Shown: positions 42,963 through 53,706 of the stretch, piece after piece
Layout: every line of letters starts with the position of its first letter
How positions within the stretch are numbered: position 1 is the first letter of the stretch
NCBI RefSeq assembly: GCF_028473645.1
Contig: NZ_CP097269.1
Span: forward strand, 876,001 to 940,000
DNA: 64,000 bases
DNA from: Acidovorax sp. GBBC 1281
Lineage (GTDB): Bacteria > Pseudomonadota > Gammaproteobacteria > Burkholderiales > Burkholderiaceae_C
Reading direction: 5' to 3'
The notes under the pieces: generated by a model
What the model saw: the letters and a program-made list of their open reading frames with translations, nothing else
Databases searched by the model: none
Told to the model about the DNA's origin: nothing
Translations under genes and position numbers: made by a program

Positions 42963-45900
42963 ATGAGCACGGTCGATCAATCCGGTGGTTCCATCCAACT
43001 CATGGCAGGCCAGATGGCCATGTGGCTGGGGGCTCAGTTCGCTTCGGCAGACACCAACTTCAACTTGGCTGAGGCCATCGACATCGAGGGAGACATCGAT
43101 CCCGCATTGTTCGCCGAGGCTGTGCGCCGAGTCACCCACGAAGCCGAGGCCACGCGGCTCCACTTCGTCGATGCGGGGCACGGCCCGACGCAGGTGCTTG
43201 CACCGACCTTCACTGGGGACCTTCCTTTCCTCGATTTCAGTGGCGAGGCCGACCCGATGGCTGCGGCGCAGGCTTGGATGCAGGCCGATTTCAGCCATCG
43301 GGCGGAACTGGCATCAGGGCAGCTGTGGCTCTGTGCGCTCATCCGGCTCGCACCAGGAAAGCATGTTTGCTATCAGCGCAGCCACCATATTTTGCTGGAT
43401 GGTTTCGGTGGTGGCCTAGTGGCACGGCGCATTGCGGATCTCTATACGGCGCTGGCGCAGGGGAGCGTCGTTCCTGAAGCTTCGCGACTTGCGCCGATGG
43501 CACAGTTGGCCGAAGAGGAGCGCGCTTACCGTGAATCCGGTCGGTTTCCGAGAGACCGCCAATACTGGATGGAGCGCTTTGCTGACGTGCCGGAGCCTTT
43601 GACCCTCGCGTCGCGCCAGTCGGTGAACATCGGCGGCCTCCTGCGCCAGACCGTGCACTTGCCGGCTGCCAGCGTTCAAGCGCTGCAGGCCATCGGTCAG
43701 GACTGGGGAAGCACGCTGCCTCAGATCCTGATCGCCACGACAGCCGCTTACCTCTACCGCGCGACGGGGGTAGAAGACATGGTGATCGGCATCCCGGTCA
43801 CTGCGCGGCACAACGAGCGCATGCGGCGGGTGCCTGCCATGGTGGCGAATGCATTGCCACTGCGCCTGTCGATGCGCCCTGACCTGTCCTTCCCTGAGCT
43901 CGTTCGCGAAGTGGGGCGCCAGATGCGCCAGATTCTGCGACACCAGTGCTACCGATACGAGACCCTGCGCGGTGATTTGAATCTTCTACTGAACCATCGA
44001 CAACTATTCACGACGGTCGTCAATGTGGAGCCTTTCGACTACGACTTCCGTTTTGCGGGGCACGTGGCCAAACCACGCAATCTTTCCAACGGAACGGCAG
44101 AGGATCTGGGCATCTTTCTATACGAGCGCGGCAATGGTCAAGATCTGCAGATCGATTTCGATGCGAATCCCGCGCTGTACACCGCACAGACGTTGGCCGA
44201 TCACCAGCGGCGGCTGCTGACGCTCATAGCGGCAGTGATCGAGTGGCCGGATCAGGCCATCGGCCGCGTCGAACTGCTGAGCGTCCAGGAGCGCCAACAG
44301 GTGCTGGTGGGCTGGAACGACACAGAGCGCGCGGTGCCCGACACTCACCTTTCCACCTGCATCGACGCCGGCTTGCTGGCCGATCCCCAAGCCATTGCCT
44401 TGCGGTTCGAGGACCAGGCGCTGAGCCGTGGTGAACTGGACCAAAGGGCGAATCGGCTGGCGCACCTGCTGCGTGCGCGTGGCGCGGGGCCGGAGCGCGT
44501 TGTGGCGATCGCCGTGCCGCGGTCGCTGGATCTCATGGTGGCTTTGCTGGCCATTCTGAAAACCGGGGCGGCCTACTTGCCGGTCGATCCGGATTTTCCA
44601 GCAGATCGCATTGCCTACATGCTCGGCGATGCCCGGCCGGTATGCCTAGTCACTACGCAGGCGCTGGCGCAGACATTGCCCGCGCCGGTGTCGTTCGTGC
44701 TGCTCGACGGCCCGGAAACCATCGACGAACTGGGCAGCCATCCCGAGACCCGTCCCGGGCCGCTGAGAACGCTCGATACCGCGCAGCCGGCCTATGTGAT
44801 CTACACGTCTGGATCGACCGGAAATCCGAAAGGGGTCGCCGTCTCGCACCGCGCCATTGTCAACCGGCTCCGGTGGATGCAGGACCACTATGGCCTGCAA
44901 GCCGATGACCGCGTGTTGCAGAAGACCCCCTCCAGCTTCGATGTTTCGGTGTGGGAATTCTTCTGGCCCCTGATCGACGGCGCCACGCTGGTGCTTGCCA
45001 AGCCGGGTGGGCATAAGGATGCAGCGTACTTGGCCGAGCTCATCGTTCGCGAAGGCATCACCACCTTGCATTTCGTGCCCTCGATGCTGGAGGTCTTCCT
45101 GCTGGAGCCGGCCGCCTCCGCCTGTTCCAGCCTTCGGCGAGTGATTTGCAGCGGCGAGGCGCTGTCGTCTGCGCTGGCGCGCAAATTTCACCAGCAGTTG
45201 GGGTGCGAACTGCACAACTTGTACGGCCCTACGGAGGCGGCTGTCGATGTGACCGCATGGGCCTGCCCAAGCACGCCGCTAGTGCTAGTGGAGCCGGGGG
45301 CGGAGGGCGTGCCCATTGGCCGCCCCATCTGGAACACGCAAATGGTGGTGCTGGACAGTGGCCTGCAGCCCGTGCCCGTGGGGATGACGGGCGAGTTGTA
45401 CATCGCGGGAACGGGCCTGGCGCGAGGCTACCTGGGTCGCCCGGTGCTGAGCGCAGAGCGCTTCGTGGCCAATCCTCATGGCGGGCTGGGCAGCCGCATG
45501 TACCGCACGGGCGATCTGGCGCGCTGGCGCGCTGACGGCAGCCTGGACTTCCTGGGCCGAGCCGACCATCAGGTGAAGATCCGCGGCCTGCGCATCGAAC
45601 CGGGAGAGATCGAGTCGGCATTGCTGCAGCACCCTTGGGTCGCGCAGGCGACGGTGATTGCCCGTGAGGATGTGGCAGGCGAAAAGCGCCTGGTGGCCTA
45701 TGTGGTGTCCGCCGGTGAAGGCGAGCTTGCCCCCGGTGAGCTGCGCAGCCATCTGGCGCTGTCTCTGCCTGAGTACATGGTGCCTTCGGCCTTCGTTCAA
45801 CTGGCGGCCTTGCCGCTCGGTCCGAGTGGCAAGCTCGACCGAAAGGCTCTGCCTGCACCCGAAGTGCAGAGCGCCGTTGCCTATGCGGCACCGCGCACAC

Positions 45901-48900
45901 CAACGGAAAAGGCACTTGCGGACCTGTGGGCCGAGACACTGCATTTGCCCCGTGTCGGCATTCACGACAACTTCTTCGAGTTGGGCGGGCATTCTCTGAT
46001 GATCGTGCAGTTGATCTCGATGATCCGGCAGCAGTTCATGATCGATCTTCCCCTGGACACCCTGTTCCAGGTCTCCACCATTGCGGGGCTGGCGGAGCGG
46101 CTGGACCAGGAGGCGGTAGCGCGGCCGCGCCTGGCACCGATGCCCCGCCCGGCGCGGATTCCGCTGTCGTCCGCACAACGTCGCTTATGGCTCATGAACC
46201 AGCTGGACGGCGCCAATCCGGCCTACAACATGCCCCTGGCGTTGCGCTTGTCCGGCCTGCTCGATCGCGTGGCGCTGCACGTCGCCCTGGGTGATCTGGT
46301 GCAGCGCCATGAGAGTTTGCGCACGATCTACCCGCATGAGGCGGGACTGCCATACCAGCAGATCCTTGATGGTGCCGAAGCCCACCCACCCGTGATCGAG
46401 GCGGAGGCCTGCGAAGACGATTTGACTGCGCAGTTGCACGCGGCGGCCCGCCACGCCTTCGACCTGTGCCATTCGATGCCTTTGCGGGTCTCGCTGTTCC
46501 GGCTGGCCGAGGACGAGCATGTGCTGTTGCTGCTCACCCACCACATCGCAGGCGATGGTGCTTCACTGCTGCCATTGGCGCGGGACTTGAGCGTGGCCTA
46601 CGCCGCGCGTTGCAGCGGCCAGACTCCGGATTGGGAGCCGCTGCCGCTGCAGTACGCCGACTACGCACTTTGGCTGCAGGCGCTGCTGGGCAGCGAAGAC
46701 GATCCCGACAGTCTGGCCGGCCGGCAGCGCGGGTTCTGGCATGACGCGTTGCGCGACCTGCCTGAGCAAATGGCATTGCCTATGGACCGTCCGCGCCCCC
46801 TGGTGCCCAGCCACCGTGGCGACGTAGTCCCACTGCACATACCGGCTGCGGTCCATGAACGCATGCTGCAGTTGGCCCGAGACGGGCAAGCCAGCCTATT
46901 CATGGTGCTGCAGGCTGCCCTGGCCGCGTTGCTGAGCCGCCTGGGGGCGGGCGACGACATCGTGATCGGCAGCCCGGTCGCGGGGCGCAGCGATCATGCC
47001 CTCGATGGGCTGATCGGCTGTTTCGTGAACACGCTCGTTTTGCGTACCGATATATCGGGCCAGCCAGGGTTTCGCGAACTGATTGCGCGCGTGCGCACCA
47101 CCAATCTGGCGGCCTACGCGAACCAGGATTTTCCTTACGACCGCCTGGTGGAACTGCTGCGGCCGGGACGCTCGCGGTCCAATCTGCCGCTGTTTCAGGT
47201 CATGCTGGGATTTCAGAATAGCAGCCGGCTGTCATTCAGCCTTCCGGGGCTGTCGATCACGCCGCAGCCTGTGGCCGTCGACACCGCCAAATTCGACCTG
47301 TCTTTCATCCTGACGGAGCAACGCCGTCACGATGGCCTTCCGGGCGGGATCTCCGGCGGCATTCAATACAGCACCGATCTGTTCGACAGGACCACGGTGG
47401 AGTCTCTGGCGGCCCGGCTGGCGCACTGGCTGGAGCAGGCGTGCGACACACCGGACGAGGCGCTGGGCCGCATCGACATCCTGCATCCCGAGGAGCGCCG
47501 CCGCTTGCTGCGGGAGTGGAGCGGCTCCGAACGACCTTTGGCCACCAAGACCATTGCCTCCATGGTGGAGGGCCACGTCAGCCGGCGTCCGCACGCACCT
47601 GCGGTGGTTCTGGATGACACCACGGTCAGCTATGGCGAGCTCGACACACGGGCCAACCGCCTGGCCCATCTGTTGCAGACACGGGGCGTGGCTGCGGGGG
47701 CCATCGTCGCGACGGTGCTGCCGCGCTCGCTCGATCTGGTCGTGGCGCACCTGGCCATCGTCAAGGCTGGGGCGACTTACCTGCCCCTCGATCCGAACCA
47801 TCTGGCAGGACGCAGTGCGTTGGTCTTCCAAGAGGCCGCTCCCACCGCCGTCCTTACGCACGAAGCGCTGCTGCCGAGGCTGAGCGAGGTGGCCCATTGC
47901 ATGGCGCTTGACAGCGACCTGACGGTTGCGGCCCTGGCGATCCAGTCGGACAGCCGTCCAGGCGGTTCGGGCGGAGCGCGACACCAGGATGGCCCCCACG
48001 CACAGGAGGCGGCATACCTCATCTACACGTCGGGCTCCACCGGGACACCGAAGGGCGTCGTGGTGCCGCATGCAGGCCTTCACAGCCTGGCCGCTTCCAT
48101 GGCGGAGCGGATGGAGATCGGCCCGGATTCCCGCGTGCTGCAGTTTTCTTCCAGTGGTTTCGATGCTTCGGTGATGGACCTGCTAATGGCCTTTCACGTC
48201 GGTGCGGCGCTGGTGGTGCCCGGGCCTGCGCCATGGCTGGGGCAGGATCTGGCGCAAGGGCTGGTTCGCCAATCGATCAGCCATGCCCTGATTCCACCTG
48301 CCGCGCTGGCCTCGGTGCCGCCCGGCGAATTCCCAGCGCTTCGAACGCTGGTGGTCGGCGGCGATGTGTGTCCTCCCGCGCTCGCAGCGCAGTGGGCGCC
48401 GGGGCGCCGCATGATCAATGCCTACGGCCCGACGGAGACCACGATCTGCGCGAGCCTGAGCGAGCCCATGCAGGCCGGGACCGTGCCATCGATCGGACAA
48501 CCGATCTGCAACACGCATATGTACGTGCTGGACGGAGACCTCCAGCCGGTGCCCGCGGGCGTGGCCGGCGACTTGTACGTCGCAGGGGCAGGCCTGGCGC
48601 GGGGCTACCTGGGGCGCCCGGCGCTGAGCGCAGAGCGATTCGTGGCCAATCCGCATGGCGGGCCAGGCAGCCGCATGTACCGCACGGGCGATCTGGCGCG
48701 CTGGCGTGCCGATGGCAGCCTGGACTTCCTGGGCCGTGCCGACCAGCAGGTGAAGATCCGCGGCCTGCGCATCGAGCCTGGAGAGATCGAGTCGGCATTG
48801 CTCCAGCACCCTTGGGTCGCGCAGGCGGCGGTGGTTGCCCGCGAAGACGTGGCAGGCGAAAAGCGCCTGGTGGCCTATGTGGTGGCCGCTGGTGAGGGCG

Positions 48901-50483
48901 AGCTTGCCCCCGGCGACCTGCGCAGCCATCTGGCGCTGTCGCTGCCCGAGTACATGGTGCCTTCGGTTTTCGTTCAACTGGCGGTATTGCCGCTCAACTC
49001 GAGTGGCAAGCTCGACCGGAAGGCACTGCCCGTGCCTCAGGCGCCAGGCGACCAGCCCTACGCCGCGCCACGCACCGACACGGAAATCGCTTTGGCCGCG
49101 CTGTGGGCTGAGATCCTGCATTTGCCGCGGGTGGGTATTCATGACAACTTCTTCGAAATCGGTGGTCATTCGCTGATGGCGATCCAACTGGGTATGCGGA
49201 TCCGGGACCAGATCCACCCTGATTTCCCGCATGCCGAGGTTTACAACCGCCCGTCGATCGCGCAATTGGCCCAATGGATCGACCAGGCCGGCGATGACGG
49301 CGCAGCCCTGGATCTGGCGCGCGAGATCCATTTGCCGGAGCACATCCAGGGCCAGGCCGCCGCACCCAGCCTGGTGCCGGCGCGCGTTTTTCTCACCGGG
49401 GCCAGCGGATTCGTCGGAAGCCATCTGCTGGCTGCGCTGTTGCGTGACACCTCGGCTTGCGTGTTCTGCCATGTGCGGGCTGCCGACGAGGCGCAGGGGC
49501 GGCAGCGCTTGCAGCGCACCATGGCCGAGCGGCAACTGGGCGCCCTCTGGGACGATGCGCGAATCCAGGTGGTCACCGGCGATCTGGGTGCACCGCGACT
49601 GGGGTTGGATGACGCCGCCGTGCAACAGGTCCGCGATGGCTGCGACGCCATTTACCACTGTGCCGCGCAAGTGGACTTTCTGCATCCGTATGCCAGCCTG
49701 AAGGGCCCCAATGTGGACAGCGTGGTCACGTTGCTCGAATGGACTTCGCAAGGGCGACCCAAGACCCTGCATTACGTCTCGACGCTGGCCGTGATTGGCC
49801 AGAACGAGGACGGTGGCACGGTCACGGAGCGTTCGGCGCTGCCTTCCTGGAACGGCCTGGTGGACGGCTACAGCCAGAGCAAGTGGGTCGCCGACGCATT
49901 GGCCCGGGAAGCGCAGGCGCGGGGAATGCCGGTGGCCATCTACCGGCTCGGTGCAGTGACCGGTGACCACGATCACGCGATTTGCAATGCCGCTGACCTG
50001 ATCTGGCGGGTGGCACACCTGTATGCGGACCTGCAGTCCATCCCCGACATGGACTTGCCTCTGAACATGACCCCGGTGGACGATGTGGCGCGGGCCATCC
50101 TGGGTCTGGCTGCCCGGGCATCTTCTTGGGGGCAGGTGTATCACCTGATGAGTCCGGCGCCGCTGCGGGTGCGGGACATTCCTCCGGTGTTCGAGCGTCT
50201 TGGCCTGCACCTGGAACCGTTGGCGCTGGAGTCCTGGCTGCGGCGTGCCCATGTGCGGCTGGCCGAGGGCCAGGACCGCGATTTGGCTGCCGTGCTGGCG
50301 ATTTTGGACCGCTACGACGCATCGGCCACGCCACCGAAGGTGTGCGGCGCGGCGACGCACGCGCAGCTCGAATCCATCGGCGCGGCGATCCGCCCGGTGA
50401 ATCGCGATCTGCTGCACCGCTATTTCGTCGATCTGGGTATCGACGCCAAGGCACACCGTGCCCTGGAAACCAGCATTTCATGA
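42963..50483 (+). CDS. Two-module NRPS with terminal thioester reductase (C-A-T-C-A-T-R)
   Basis: The 2,506-residue synthetase starts at ATG 42963 ([10 protein letters not shown]) with AGGGAGA upstream. Domains: C1 (about 1-430, active site [11 protein letters not shown] near 139, EntF-like); A1 (about 460-960, [23 protein letters not shown]); T1 ([10 protein letters not shown] near 1006); C2 (about 1065-1500, HHIAGDG); A2 (about 1530-2030, [22 protein letters not shown]); T2 ([10 protein letters not shown] near 2066); and a reductase from about 2140 with Rossmann motif [11 protein letters not shown] and YSQSKW. The A1 pocket reads DVWHISLVDK, close to serine codes. A2 reads about DAMLVGAICK, probably a hydrophobic residue. 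A starter-position C domain suggests N-acylation. The reductase would release an aldehyde or alcohol. A glycosyltransferase and an MbtH gene follow. Confidence 0.92.
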   Translation: MSTVDQSGGSIQLMAGQMAMWLGAQFASADTNFNLAEAIDIEGDIDPALFAEAVRRVTHEAEATRLHFVDAGHGPTQVLAPTFTGDLPFLDFSGEADPMAAAQAWMQADFSHRAELASGQLWLCALIRLAPGKHVCYQRSHHILLDGFGGGLVARRIADLYTALAQGSVVPEASRLAPMAQLAEEERAYRESGRFPRDRQYWMERFADVPEPLTLASRQSVNIGGLLRQTVHLPAASVQALQAIGQDWGSTLPQILIATTAAYLYRATGVEDMVIGIPVTARHNERMRRVPAMVANALPLRLSMRPDLSFPELVREVGRQMRQILRHQCYRYETLRGDLNLLLNHRQLFTTVVNVEPFDYDFRFAGHVAKPRNLSNGTAEDLGIFLYERGNGQDLQIDFDANPALYTAQTLADHQRRLLTLIAAVIEWPDQAIGRVELLSVQERQQVLVGWNDTERAVPDTHLSTCIDAGLLADPQAIALRFEDQALSRGELDQRANRLAHLLRARGAGPERVVAIAVPRSLDLMVALLAILKTGAAYLPVDPDFPADRIAYMLGDARPVCLVTTQALAQTLPAPVSFVLLDGPETIDELGSHPETRPGPLRTLDTAQPAYVIYTSGSTGNPKGVAVSHRAIVNRLRWMQDHYGLQADDRVLQKTPSSFDVSVWEFFWPLIDGATLVLAKPGGHKDAAYLAELIVREGITTLHFVPSMLEVFLLEPAASACSSLRRVICSGEALSSALARKFHQQLGCELHNLYGPTEAAVDVTAWACPSTPLVLVEPGAEGVPIGRPIWNTQMVVLDSGLQPVPVGMTGELYIAGTGLARGYLGRPVLSAERFVANPHGGLGSRMYRTGDLARWRADGSLDFLGRADHQVKIRGLRIEPGEIESALLQHPWVAQATVIAREDVAGEKRLVAYVVSAGEGELAPGELRSHLALSLPEYMVPSAFVQLAALPLGPSGKLDRKALPAPEVQSAVAYAAPRTPTEKALADLWAETLHLPRVGIHDNFFELGGHSLMIVQLISMIRQQFMIDLPLDTLFQVSTIAGLAERLDQEAVARPRLAPMPRPARIPLSSAQRRLWLMNQLDGANPAYNMPLALRLSGLLDRVALHVALGDLVQRHESLRTIYPHEAGLPYQQILDGAEAHPPVIEAEACEDDLTAQLHAAARHAFDLCHSMPLRVSLFRLAEDEHVLLLLTHHIAGDGASLLPLARDLSVAYAARCSGQTPDWEPLPLQYADYALWLQALLGSEDDPDSLAGRQRGFWHDALRDLPEQMALPMDRPRPLVPSHRGDVVPLHIPAAVHERMLQLARDGQASLFMVLQAALAALLSRLGAGDDIVIGSPVAGRSDHALDGLIGCFVNTLVLRTDISGQPGFRELIARVRTTNLAAYANQDFPYDRLVELLRPGRSRSNLPLFQVMLGFQNSSRLSFSLPGLSITPQPVAVDTAKFDLSFILTEQRRHDGLPGGISGGIQYSTDLFDRTTVESLAARLAHWLEQACDTPDEALGRIDILHPEERRRLLREWSGSERPLATKTIASMVEGHVSRRPHAPAVVLDDTTVSYGELDTRANRLAHLLQTRGVAAGAIVATVLPRSLDLVVAHLAIVKAGATYLPLDPNHLAGRSALVFQEAAPTAVLTHEALLPRLSEVAHCMALDSDLTVAALAIQSDSRPGGSGGARHQDGPHAQEAAYLIYTSGSTGTPKGVVVPHAGLHSLAASMAERMEIGPDSRVLQFSSSGFDASVMDLLMAFHVGAALVVPGPAPWLGQDLAQGLVRQSISHALIPPAALASVPPGEFPALRTLVVGGDVCPPALAAQWAPGRRMINAYGPTETTICASLSEPMQAGTVPSIGQPICNTHMYVLDGDLQPVPAGVAGDLYVAGAGLARGYLGRPALSAERFVANPHGGPGSRMYRTGDLARWRADGSLDFLGRADQQVKIRGLRIEPGEIESALLQHPWVAQAAVVAREDVAGEKRLVAYVVAAGEGELAPGDLRSHLALSLPEYMVPSVFVQLAVLPLNSSGKLDRKALPVPQAPGDQPYAAPRTDTEIALAALWAEILHLPRVGIHDNFFEIGGHSLMAIQLGMRIRDQIHPDFPHAEVYNRPSIAQLAQWIDQAGDDGAALDLAREIHLPEHIQGQAAAPSLVPARVFLTGASGFVGSHLLAALLRDTSACVFCHVRAADEAQGRQRLQRTMAERQLGALWDDARIQVVTGDLGAPRLGLDDAAVQQVRDGCDAIYHCAAQVDFLHPYASLKGPNVDSVVTLLEWTSQGRPKTLHYVSTLAVIGQNEDGGTVTERSALPSWNGLVDGYSQSKWVADALAREAQARGMPVAIYRLGAVTGDHDHAICNAADLIWRVAHLYADLQSIPDMDLPLNMTPVDDVARAILGLAARASSWGQVYHLMSPAPLRVRDIPPVFERLGLHLEPLALESWLRRAHVRLAEGQDRDLAAVLAILDRYDASATPPKVCGAATHAQLESIGAAIRPVNRDLLHRYFVDLGIDAKAHRALETSIS
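45411..45862 (+). repeat. Internal direct repeat in the NRPS gene, unit 1 (pair at about 48589-49035)
   Basis: The DNA encoding the end of A1 and the linker to T1 (from LARGYLGRP through [20 protein letters not shown] to [10 protein letters not shown]) is nearly identical to the matching part of module 2. Long blocks match base for base, whereas the substrate-pocket halves of the A domains differ strongly. This points to recent duplication or gene conversion. Confidence 0.85.
48589..49035 (+). repeat. Internal direct repeat in the NRPS gene, unit 2
   Basis: Second member of the pair starting at 45411. Differences are scattered single-base changes, many of them silent. Edges are approximate because they were judged by eye. 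Confidence 0.85.
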
Positions 50484-50498
50484 ACGAAGGAGGAAACC

Positions 50499-51821
50499 AT
50501 GGCACGTTATCTCATTGCAGCGACCGCCTTGCCGGGACATGTGTTGCCCATGCTGGCCATCGCCCAGCATCTGGTGCGCCAGGGACACGAGATGCAGGTG
50601 CACACTGCCAGCCACTTCAGGGACCAGGCCTTGGCCACTGGCGCGTCCTTCACCGCATTCGATCCGTCGATTGATTTCGAGCACCAGGAGCTGGACCGGC
50701 GGTTTCCGCAACGTCTGCAACAGCCCTCCGCCCATGCGCAGCTGTGCTTTGGACTGAAGCACTTCTTCGCCGACGCGATGGCACCCCAGTTGGCGGGGTT
50801 GCGGCGCATCCTGGCGCATTTCGATGCCGATGCCATTTTGGTGGACACGATGTTTTGCGGCACGTTTCCGCTGCTGCTGGGACCGAGGGAGGAGCGGCCC
50901 GCCATCGTCGCCATCGGCATTTCGGCGCTGGCGTTGTCCAGCCAGGACACTGCCTTTTTTGGCACGGCGCTACCGCCTTCGTCCACGGCCGAAGGTCGCA
51001 TTCGCAACCAAGCCATGAACCGCAATCTTCAGCAGGCCATGTTCGGCGACGTGCAACGCCATTTCAATGGCGAACTGGCACGCTTGGGGGCGCCGGCACT
51101 GCCCCGCTTTTTCATCGATGCGATGGTGACGCTGCCGGATCTGTACCTCCAACTGACGTCGGCATCTTTCGAGTATCCGCGCAGCGACCTGCCTGGCTCC
51201 GTCCGGTTCGTGGGGCCACTGCTGGCACCGTCACGTGCCGACTTCAACCCACCCGACTGGTGGCCCGAACTGGATGACGGCCGGTCCGTCGTGTTGGTCA
51301 CGCAGGGCACGCTGGCCAATCAGAACCCTGCGCAGTTGATCGGGCCCACCGTGCAGGCGCTGGCCAGGTTCGATGACATCCAGGTGATTGCCACCACGGG
51401 TGGACCGGTGCCTCCGGGCCTCAGCGCAGCGATGCTTCCCGCCAACGCCCGTGTGGTGTCATTTCTGCCCTATGACCGTCTGCTGCCCAAGGTGCATGCC
51501 ATGGTCACCAATGGTGGATATGGATCGGTCAACCACGCGCTCAGCCTGGGCGTGCCGCTGGCCGTGGCGGGCGCAACCGAAGAGAAGCCGGAAATTGCCG
51601 CGCGCGTCGCCTGGTCAGGCGCCGGCATCAACCTGGCCACCGGGCAGCCCAGCGCGCGCCAGATCGGCGATGCAGTGCGCAAGCTGCTGGACAACCCTTC
51701 CTACCGACAGCGCGCCCGAGCGCTGCGACTGGATTTCGCGCGCCACCACGCGCTGACCGAGATCGCATCGGCCCTGGCGGCACTGCGTGAAACATCCTCC
51801 GCCATCGCGGAATTTGCATGA
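50499..51821 (+). CDS. UDP-glycosyltransferase-like GT1 family enzyme
   Basis: The 440-residue protein belongs to the MGT/UGT branch of GT1 enzymes, which transfer sugars to small hydrophobic acceptors. The N-terminal acceptor domain begins YLIAATALPGHVLPMLAIAQ with the usual histidine in PGH. The C-terminal donor domain shows VVLVTQGTLANQNPAQLI, VVSFLPYDRLLPKVHAMVTNGGYGS and GVPLAVAGATEEKPEIAARV, corresponding to the UDPGT signature in which the usual HGG is replaced by NGG. It starts 15 bp after the NRPS stop, so the two are cotranscribed and the NRPS product or a pathway intermediate is the likely acceptor. The donor sugar cannot be told from sequence. Confidence 0.88.
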   Translation: MARYLIAATALPGHVLPMLAIAQHLVRQGHEMQVHTASHFRDQALATGASFTAFDPSIDFEHQELDRRFPQRLQQPSAHAQLCFGLKHFFADAMAPQLAGLRRILAHFDADAILVDTMFCGTFPLLLGPREERPAIVAIGISALALSSQDTAFFGTALPPSSTAEGRIRNQAMNRNLQQAMFGDVQRHFNGELARLGAPALPRFFIDAMVTLPDLYLQLTSASFEYPRSDLPGSVRFVGPLLAPSRADFNPPDWWPELDDGRSVVLVTQGTLANQNPAQLIGPTVQALARFDDIQVIATTGGPVPPGLSAAMLPANARVVSFLPYDRLLPKVHAMVTNGGYGSVNHALSLGVPLAVAGATEEKPEIAARVAWSGAGINLATGQPSARQIGDAVRKLLDNPSYRQRARALRLDFARHHALTEIASALAALRETSSAIAEFA

Positions 51822-51839
51822 CCTTCAAGGAGATCTGAC

Positions 51840-52049
51840 ATGAGCAACCCATTCGACGACGAAAACGGCCACTTTCTGGTGCTGACCAATCCTGAAGGCC
51901 AACACTCGCTATGGCCCGCGTTTCTCGATGTGCCCGCTGGCTGGGAGGTGGCCTTGCCTGCGTCCGACAGAACCGCTTGCCGTGCGTACATCGAGGCCCA
52001 CTGGACGGACATGCGGCCCCGTTCGCTGGTTGCCGCCATGGGCGGCTGA
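51840..52049 (+). CDS. MbtH-family NRPS accessory protein
   Basis: The 69-residue protein is a typical MbtH-like chaperone of NRPS adenylation domains: NPFDDENGHFLVLTNPEGQHS, then LWPAFLDVPAGWEVALPA with the family tryptophans, and YIEAHWTDMRPRSL at the end. It lies 18 bp after the glycosyltransferase gene with AAGGAG upstream. MbtH proteins bind A domains and raise their solubility or activity. As the last gene of the three-gene unit it supports the view that the NRPS is functional. Confidence 0.96.
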   Translation: MSNPFDDENGHFLVLTNPEGQHSLWPAFLDVPAGWEVALPASDRTACRAYIEAHWTDMRPRSLVAAMGG

Positions 52050-52124
52050 TCGCCAGGGAAGGGTAGATCGTCCCCTCGGCGCCAGGCGCATGCCGGCACG
52101 CCGCAGTACGGTCTGCACGGGGAT

Positions 52125-52946
52125 TCAACGAATTTTTTCTGCAAGCTTTGAAACGGCCCATGTAACGGGCTGGCCACCCGTCGCATGGTGCGTGGCCTGC
52201 GCAGCCAAGTATGCGTGTACATCGAAGAGTTCAGTGCCCTCCCAGCGCTGCTCTGCATGCATCGCCACGCTGCCTGCTTGAGCACGCTCTGCCACATCAG
52301 GACACAACTGGCTCAGCACCCGCGGGAATGCTCGGCAGTATCCCTTGGCGACGCCAGCGAGTTCAGCCAACTGCCGATACCCGATGCGCTTTCCAGCCGG
52401 TATGCGTCTCACGATATGGGCGATGCGGTCCTTCCAATCGTTGCTCATGGGGGGAATCGGCGCAGGTCCTTGGCAGACCGCATCGCCTACCCTCAGCATG
52501 CCGCCTTGCAGCACCCGCGCCAGCGCGCCTCGGCGGCCCTTCAAGGCCTTGACGACGCCTGGCTTGCGCCGCTCCAGGCGGGCGCAGGGCTCGCACTGAA
52601 AGGTGATCCACAGCACCACTTCCGGGCCGATCTTCAACAGGGAGCCGCAGGGAAGGCCTGCCGTAGGCCAATCGATGAGCAGGTTTTCGCGCAGTGTGAA
52701 CGATGGCATTTGGAGATCGCGATACACGTCGGTCCCAGCCAGCAGGACTTGGCGTGGCGAAAGCCGGTGGGCATGCCGGTCGCCAAGCAATCCCTGATCG
52801 GCCATGGCAGTGACTTCAGGGACGGACTGGGGTTCCAACGCGGCTGGACTGTGCAGACACAGTCTTTGCAGGGTGCCCACGGCCTGCCAGGGCAGGAATG
52901 GGGGAAACAGCACGGGGAGAGCACCCTTGGGATCAGGGACTGGCAT
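52125..52946 (-). CDS. MOSC-domain protein fused to an alkyltransferase-like DNA-binding domain
   Basis: About 273 residues on the minus strand. Residues 20-165 form a MOSC domain: LLGDRHAHRLSPRQVLLAG, FTLRENLLIDW, LLKIGPEVVLWITFQCEPC with the conserved cysteine, and the closing RRGALARVLQGGMLRVGDAV. MOSC domains bind sulphur on a cysteine and occur in molybdenum-cofactor sulphurase and YiiM/YuaD-like proteins. After PPMSNDWKDRI comes a stretch like the winged-helix half of O6-alkylguanine alkyltransferase-like proteins (IVRRIPAGKRIGYRQLAELA), but the PCHR active site is missing. Codon use is clearly coding. The start is uncertain: ATG 52946 or GTG 52880. It is divergent from the molybdenum hydroxylase operon, which fits a MOSC role. 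Confidence 0.75.
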   Translation of the reverse strand: MPVPDPKGALPVLFPPFLPWQAVGTLQRLCLHSPAALEPQSVPEVTAMADQGLLGDRHAHRLSPRQVLLAGTDVYRDLQMPSFTLRENLLIDWPTAGLPCGSLLKIGPEVVLWITFQCEPCARLERRKPGVVKALKGRRGALARVLQGGMLRVGDAVCQGPAPIPPMSNDWKDRIAHIVRRIPAGKRIGYRQLAELAGVAKGYCRAFPRVLSQLCPDVAERAQAGSVAMHAEQRWEGTELFDVHAYLAAQATHHATGGQPVTWAVSKLAEKIR

Positions 52947-53103
52947 CTGGGGCGAATGGCAATGGGATGGAGCGATGTTCGGGGAGGTTTTCCCGGAGCT
53001 TGGCAGAAATTTCACGCTGGGGTGGATGCAGGCGCAATTCCTACAACCTGGCTGCAGCCCGCCCAGCAAACTGGCCCGCCCACCCGGCCGTGAAAGAAGC
53101 GCC

Positions 53104-53706
53104 ATGCACTCCAGCCCACCCCCGTTAGAAGCTCGTACAGAGAGCCCCGGCGACGGCCTCGCCTCTGTCCATTCCGTGCGTCTGCGCGTGAACGGCCAAG
53201 ACCATGAAGTCGAAATTCCCAGTTGGGTCACGCTGTTGGACCTGCTGCGCGAGCGGTTGGGACTCATGGGGACCAAGAAAGGCTGCGACCACGGCCAGTG
53301 CGGCGCCTGTACCGTGCTGGCCGATGGGCAGCGCATCAACGCTTGCCTCACGCTCGCGGTCATGCAGGAGGGGGTCGACATCACCACGGTGGAGGGCCTG
53401 CCTGCACTGGCCGGAGAGGGCCGCGCGAGCGCCGGACTGCATCCTTTGCAGCAGGCTTTCATCGACCATGACGCATTCCAGTGCGGCTATTGCACGCCAG
53501 GGCAGCTGTGCTCCGCCGTGGGTCTGATGAACGAAGGCGGTGCGCAGACGGCTGACGATGTCCGCGAACGCATGAGCGGTAACCTATGCCGTTGCGGCGC
53601 CTATCCGCAGATCGTGCAGGCAGTCGCTCGGGTGGCTGGCATTCGGGTCGATGCCATGCGTTTATCGCCGCCTGCCCCCTTCGCAGTGCAAGAAAGCCAG
53701 GCATGA
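53104..53706 (+). CDS. paoA: Molybdenum hydroxylase 2Fe-2S subunit (PaoA/YagT type)
   Basis: The 200-residue subunit has two [2Fe-2S] clusters. The plant-type ferredoxin domain has GTKKGCDHGQCGACTVLADG and INACLTLAV, and the helical domain has DAFQCGYCTPGQLC and GNLCRCGAYPQI. E. coli PaoA has a Tat signal, but the N terminus here (MHSSPPPLEARTESPGDG) lacks twin arginines, so the complex is probably cytoplasmic. Its stop overlaps the next start by 4 bp. It transfers electrons between the Mo and FAD subunits of an aldehyde- or purine-oxidising enzyme. Confidence 0.92.
   Translation: MHSSPPPLEARTESPGDGLASVHSVRLRVNGQDHEVEIPSWVTLLDLLRERLGLMGTKKGCDHGQCGACTVLADGQRINACLTLAVMQEGVDITTVEGLPALAGEGRASAGLHPLQQAFIDHDAFQCGYCTPGQLCSAVGLMNEGGAQTADDVRERMSGNLCRCGAYPQIVQAVARVAGIRVDAMRLSPPAPFAVQESQA

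Noticed and set aside
39073..52049. Genomic island with tRNA attachment site and integrase
   Set aside because: No tRNA, integrase or att-like direct repeats were found at either edge; the boundaries are insertion sequences and ordinary intergenic DNA.
52185..53093. Plus-strand frame opposite the MOSC gene
   Set aside because: The minus strand shows clear MOSC and winged-helix motifs with good codon use; the plus frame is their shadow.
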